Source: Citrobacter arsenatis (GTDB taxonomy: Bacteria; Pseudomonadota; Gammaproteobacteria; Enterobacterales; Enterobacteriaceae). Taken from it: a stretch of DNA of 64,000 nucleotides. The stretch covers positions 744,001 to 808,000 of the forward strand of contig NZ_CP037864.1 of the NCBI RefSeq assembly GCF_004353845.1, in the 5' to 3' direction. Made by a program: the position numbers and the translations under genes. The notes beneath the pieces are model-generated. The model ran no database searches and was not told the DNA's origin. It saw only the letters and a list, made by a program, of their open reading frames with translations. Positions 62,610-64,000 of the stretch are shown in pieces; the stretch's first letter is position 1, and each line of letters begins with the position of its first letter.

Positions 62610-64000
62610 TCACAAAGAGCTTTGATACGGCAAAATGTTCGAACGCAACATCTGTTGGGTACCGAGACCGTAGTTAGAGCTCAGACCACGTAGCTCGATA
62701 TTAAAGCCGATCGTGTTGTCATAAATCGCGTGCTGCTGTTTGTCATCCCAACCGTTCAGCTTGCGCTCATAGCCGAAGCGAATGGCGTAACAGCAGGAGT
62801 TGTACTGCAGGCCCAACATCTGGTCTGCGGGTTTATTGACGTTTGTGTCAAAGTAATAAGCCCCGACAATTGACCAGCGATCGGCGATCGGGAGGCTGGC
62901 CACTGCACCCACCTGCGAAATCCCGTTTTCATACTGAGCCTGGTTCCATTTTTTTTGGTCGGCGCTGCTATTAGGCAGCGTGGCCTGGATGTATTCCGGG
63001 CTGGCGTAACGGTAATTTAACTGTAATAAACTGTTTTCGTTGCGACGATATTCGATGCTGCTGCTGCTGGTCGCTATGCTATCCAGACGTGTGTCGTACT
63101 GGATCCCACTGCGTAAACCCCAGCGATCGGAGATGCGCCAGTAGGTGTCGCCTGCCCATACCAGTGAGCCCGTTTTGTCGTCATTCTCCCATTTGATGTT
63201 GTCATCGCCAGTGCGAGACTCGGTGAAATAGTAGATTTGACCCACAGAAATATTAAAACGTTCAACGGCTGCGTCATCATAAACGCGAGATGTGACCCCG
63301 GTCGTCACCTGGTTGGCAGAAGCAATGCGGTCCAGGCCGCCATAAGTACGGTCACGGAACAGGCCACTGTAGTCAGATTGCAGCAGGGATGAGTCATAGT
63401 TGTAGATATGACTTTGGTCGCGATAGGGGACGTACAGGTACTGCGCACGCGGCTCCAGCGTCTGGGTATAGCCAGGTGCCAGCATTTGCATGTCGCGCTC
63501 GAACACCATCTTGCCGTCAACTTTAAACTGCGGCATGACGCGGTTAGCTGAATCGTCCAGCTTGTTTGTGTTAGCGGAGTTGTTGTTGTACGAATCCAGA
63601 TTACTTTGCTGATAGTGAGTCGCCATCAGCTTCGCTTCGGTATTGATACTGCCCCAGTTATTTGACAACGGCAGATTGATGGTTGGTTCAAGGTGTAAGC
63701 GCGTTGCTTCCGGCATATTGTCGGTGGTGTTGACGAAATGAACCGCCTGACCATAAATACGGGTATCAAACGGACCGACGTCGTTCTGGTAAAAGTTAAC
63801 GTCTAACTGCGGTTCGGCGGAATAACTACTTTTGTTCTGGTCATCAAAGACCTGGAACTGCTTGGTTGAGACCGTGGCGTCAAAGTTCTGTACCGCATAG
63901 CCGACGCTGAATTTTTGCGTGGCATAGCCGTCGGTACTGGAACCGTACTTGTTGTCAAAGTCGTTAAAGTAGCTGGAGTCGCTGACCTTGGTGTAGTCAA
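62610..64000 (-). CDS. lptD: LPS-assembly outer membrane protein LptD, C-terminal part
   Basis: About 462 C-terminal residues of some 780; the frame is open to the right window edge, so the start lies outside. It forms the beta-barrel of the LPS translocon with LptE. Seen here are many amphipathic strands (QYLYVPYRDQ, QIYYFTES, YRYASPEYIQATLP) and the two adjacent cysteines in YNSCCYAIRFGYE, which form the interdomain disulfides in E. coli. The reading before the first in-window ATG (PQLDVNFYQNDVGPFDTR) matches LptD and shows that the ATG at 63716 is internal. Confidence 0.97.
   Translation of the reverse strand, partial: DYTKVSDSSYFNDFDNKYGSSTDGYATQKFSVGYAVQNFDATVSTKQFQVFDDQNKSSYSAEPQLDVNFYQNDVGPFDTRIYGQAVHFVNTTDNMPEATRLHLEPTINLPLSNNWGSINTEAKLMATHYQQSNLDSYNNNSANTNKLDDSANRVMPQFKVDGKMVFERDMQMLAPGYTQTLEPRAQYLYVPYRDQSHIYNYDSSLLQSDYSGLFRDRTYGGLDRIASANQVTTGVTSRVYDDAAVERFNISVGQIYYFTESRTGDDNIKWENDDKTGSLVWAGDTYWRISDRWGLRSGIQYDTRLDSIATSSSSIEYRRNENSLLQLNYRYASPEYIQATLPNSSADQKKWNQAQYENGISQVGAVASLPIADRWSIVGAYYFDTNVNKPADQMLGLQYNSCCYAIRFGYERKLNGWDDKQQHAIYDNTIGFNIELRGLSSNYGLGTQQMLRSNILPYQSSL

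Noticed and set aside
1..64000. CRISPR arrays, prophage, insertion sequences, tRNA or rRNA genes
   Set aside because: I found no regularly spaced repeats, integrase or transposase reading frames, or tRNA cloverleaf-like ends. The only repeats seen are REP palindromes and operator sites.

Overview
The window is chromosomal DNA of an enterobacterium close to Escherichia, Salmonella and Citrobacter. The threonine operon, dnaKJ, ileS-lspA, carAB, the carnitine (cai/fix) genes and apaH-surA-lptD all stand in the E. coli order, and the proteins match remembered E. coli lengths almost residue for residue. The additions to the E. coli backbone, with cai/fix retained, make Citrobacter my best guess. 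The genus is an inference.

Layout. 1-2563: the 3' end of creD, arcA, the small ORF yjjY and the SPOUT-fold gene lasT. 2698-7636: thrLABC with its promoter and attenuator. 7668-11875: yaaA, yaaJ, talB and mog. 11908-13307: an MHS-type transporter gene, absent from my memory of E. coli K-12, preceded by a long hairpin. 13342-18734: satP, yaaW, yaaI and the heat-shock operon dnaK-dnaJ. 18944-21370: nhaA-nhaR and rpsT. 21699-28487: ribF, ileS, lspA, fkpB, ispH and rihC.

28520-35569 is an accessory carbohydrate locus between rihC and dapB. It has two tandem archaeal-type cupin phosphoglucose-isomerase genes facing a convergent operon. That operon encodes a phosphomannose isomerase with an N-terminal degenerate kinase-like domain, then mannose-family PTS subunits IIA, IIB, IIC and IID. 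A divergent LacI-family regulator completes the locus. Copies of a GGTTAATCGATTAACC-like palindrome sit in front of all three transcription units, with a CRP-like site in the divergent promoter region. This is the most novel part of the window. The transported sugar cannot be told from sequence.

35703-41374: dapB and carAB (ArgR boxes visible). 41648-53145: caiF, the caiTABCDE operon and the divergent fixABCX operon. Together these take up carnitine, activate it as a CoA thioester and reduce crotonobetaine anaerobically. Their shared promoter region holds two inverted repeats of the CaiF type. 53293-64000: transporter yaaU, a small lipoprotein, the potassium-efflux pair kefF-kefC, folA, and the minus-strand operon lptD-surA-pdxA-rsmA-apaG-apaH, with lptD cut by the window edge.

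REP-type palindromes fill many gaps between operons. I saw no tRNA, rRNA, CRISPR, insertion sequence or prophage.
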